Shown: positions 13,340 to 13,542 of the stretch, piece by piece
Layout of the letters: each line of letters starts with the position of its first letter
Numbering within the stretch: position 1 is the stretch's first letter
Source of the DNA: Chloroflexota bacterium
GTDB taxonomy: Bacteria > Chloroflexota > UBA6077
Direction: 5' to 3'
NCBI GenBank assembly: GCA_021806765.1
Contig: JAJZQR010000136.1
Coordinates: 1 to 13,542, forward strand
DNA length: 13,542 nucleotides
Notes under the pieces: model-generated
What the model was told of the DNA's origin: nothing
Databases searched by the model: none
The model's input: the letters and a program-made list of their open reading frames with translations, nothing else
Made by a program: the position numbers and the translations under genes

Positions 13340-13542
13340 ATGGACGACGCGACCCAGGCAAGACCTCTCGATCTACTGGCCCGTTACCGCCTCCTGTGCG
13401 AAAACGTGGGGGCATGCCGCGCCACCGATACCCCGCTTCCCCGAGGGCTGAGGGACCAGCTGACTCAGGTCGAAGGAGAGCTTCAAACCCGTCTCTGGCT
13501 GAACTCAGCCGGAGCCTCCGGCCTCGACCTCGATAAGCCGTC
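13340..13542 (+). CDS. Unidentified protein, N-terminal part (runs off the window)
   Basis: A frame open from the ATG at 13340 to the window end encodes 67 residues starting MDDATQARPLDLLARYRLL. Third codon positions are mostly G or C, as in the certain genes here, and the frame stays open, which supports real coding. The visible part is polar and leucine-rich with predicted helices (LLARYRLLCENV, LRDQLTQVEGELQTRLWL), so it may form a short coiled coil. It has no signal peptide, and I recognise no family. The ribosome site is weak (GGAT at 13327-13330); an in-frame TTG at 13325 is an alternative start. A promoter-like TATAAT lies about 95 bases upstream. Confidence 0.5.
   Translation, partial: MDDATQARPLDLLARYRLLCENVGACRATDTPLPRGLRDQLTQVEGELQTRLWLNSAGASGLDLDKP

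Noticed and set aside
12276..13415. Minus-strand open frame of 379 codons opposite the ATPase
   Set aside because: It is a shadow of an ATPase with complete motifs.
13215..13451. Open frame of 78 codons after the ATPase
   Set aside because: It starts inside the hairpin arm, is Arg/Pro-rich, and overlaps the better-supported frame at 13340 that continues past the window.

Overview
The window is GC-rich DNA with high GC at third codon positions, and every supported gene lies on the + strand. Three traits together suggest a Chloroflexota-like bacterium, probably an uncultured or environmental one: a secreted protein with a long PTATP-type Thr/Pro stalk, cytochrome c maturation by System II (ResB/CcsA), and intergenic palindromes and short tandem repeats of a style I associate with Chloroflexi and cyanobacteria. 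This assignment is inference; the window holds no rRNA or other phylogenetic marker.

Layout. (1) 1-147 is the C-terminus of an NHL-repeat protein. (2) 176-9439 is an electron-transfer locus. It holds a six-heme secreted cytochrome c, a 1037-residue chimera (signal peptide, Thr/Pro stalk, three beta-rich regions, C-terminal seven-heme region), ResB and CcsA, a cobalamin-binding radical SAM enzyme of the BchE type, and a seven-heme paralogue of the first cytochrome. (3) 9516-10292 is an alpha/beta hydrolase, preceded by a perfect 13-bp inverted repeat. (4) 10299-13190 is a MacB-like ABC export operon (permease, membrane-fusion adaptor, ATPase) with a well-formed sigma-70-type promoter. (5) 13191-13542 holds a strong hairpin, a TATAAT box, two short leader hairpins and the 5' end of an unidentified gene that runs off the window.

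How the genes fit together. ResB and CcsA would carry heme across the membrane and attach it to the 20 CxxCH motifs of the three secreted cytochromes, so the locus carries both the apoproteins and their maturation machinery. The cytochromes share a doubled-CxxCH architecture and a common first module (GPHxxxxxxTDxCAxCHRxH or close to it). They look like extracytoplasmic electron carriers, perhaps for extracellular electron transfer. The radical SAM enzyme sits tightly between ccsA and the last cytochrome gene and could modify a tetrapyrrole or another cofactor or substrate of this system; that role is a hypothesis.

The most unusual sequence feature is at the 5' end of the ABC adaptor gene. 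About 254 bp of intergenic-type repeats (an 8-bp array, two copies of a CCCTCTCCC/GGGAGAG palindrome and two heptamer arrays) lie between the start codon and the membrane anchor and appear to be translated in frame.
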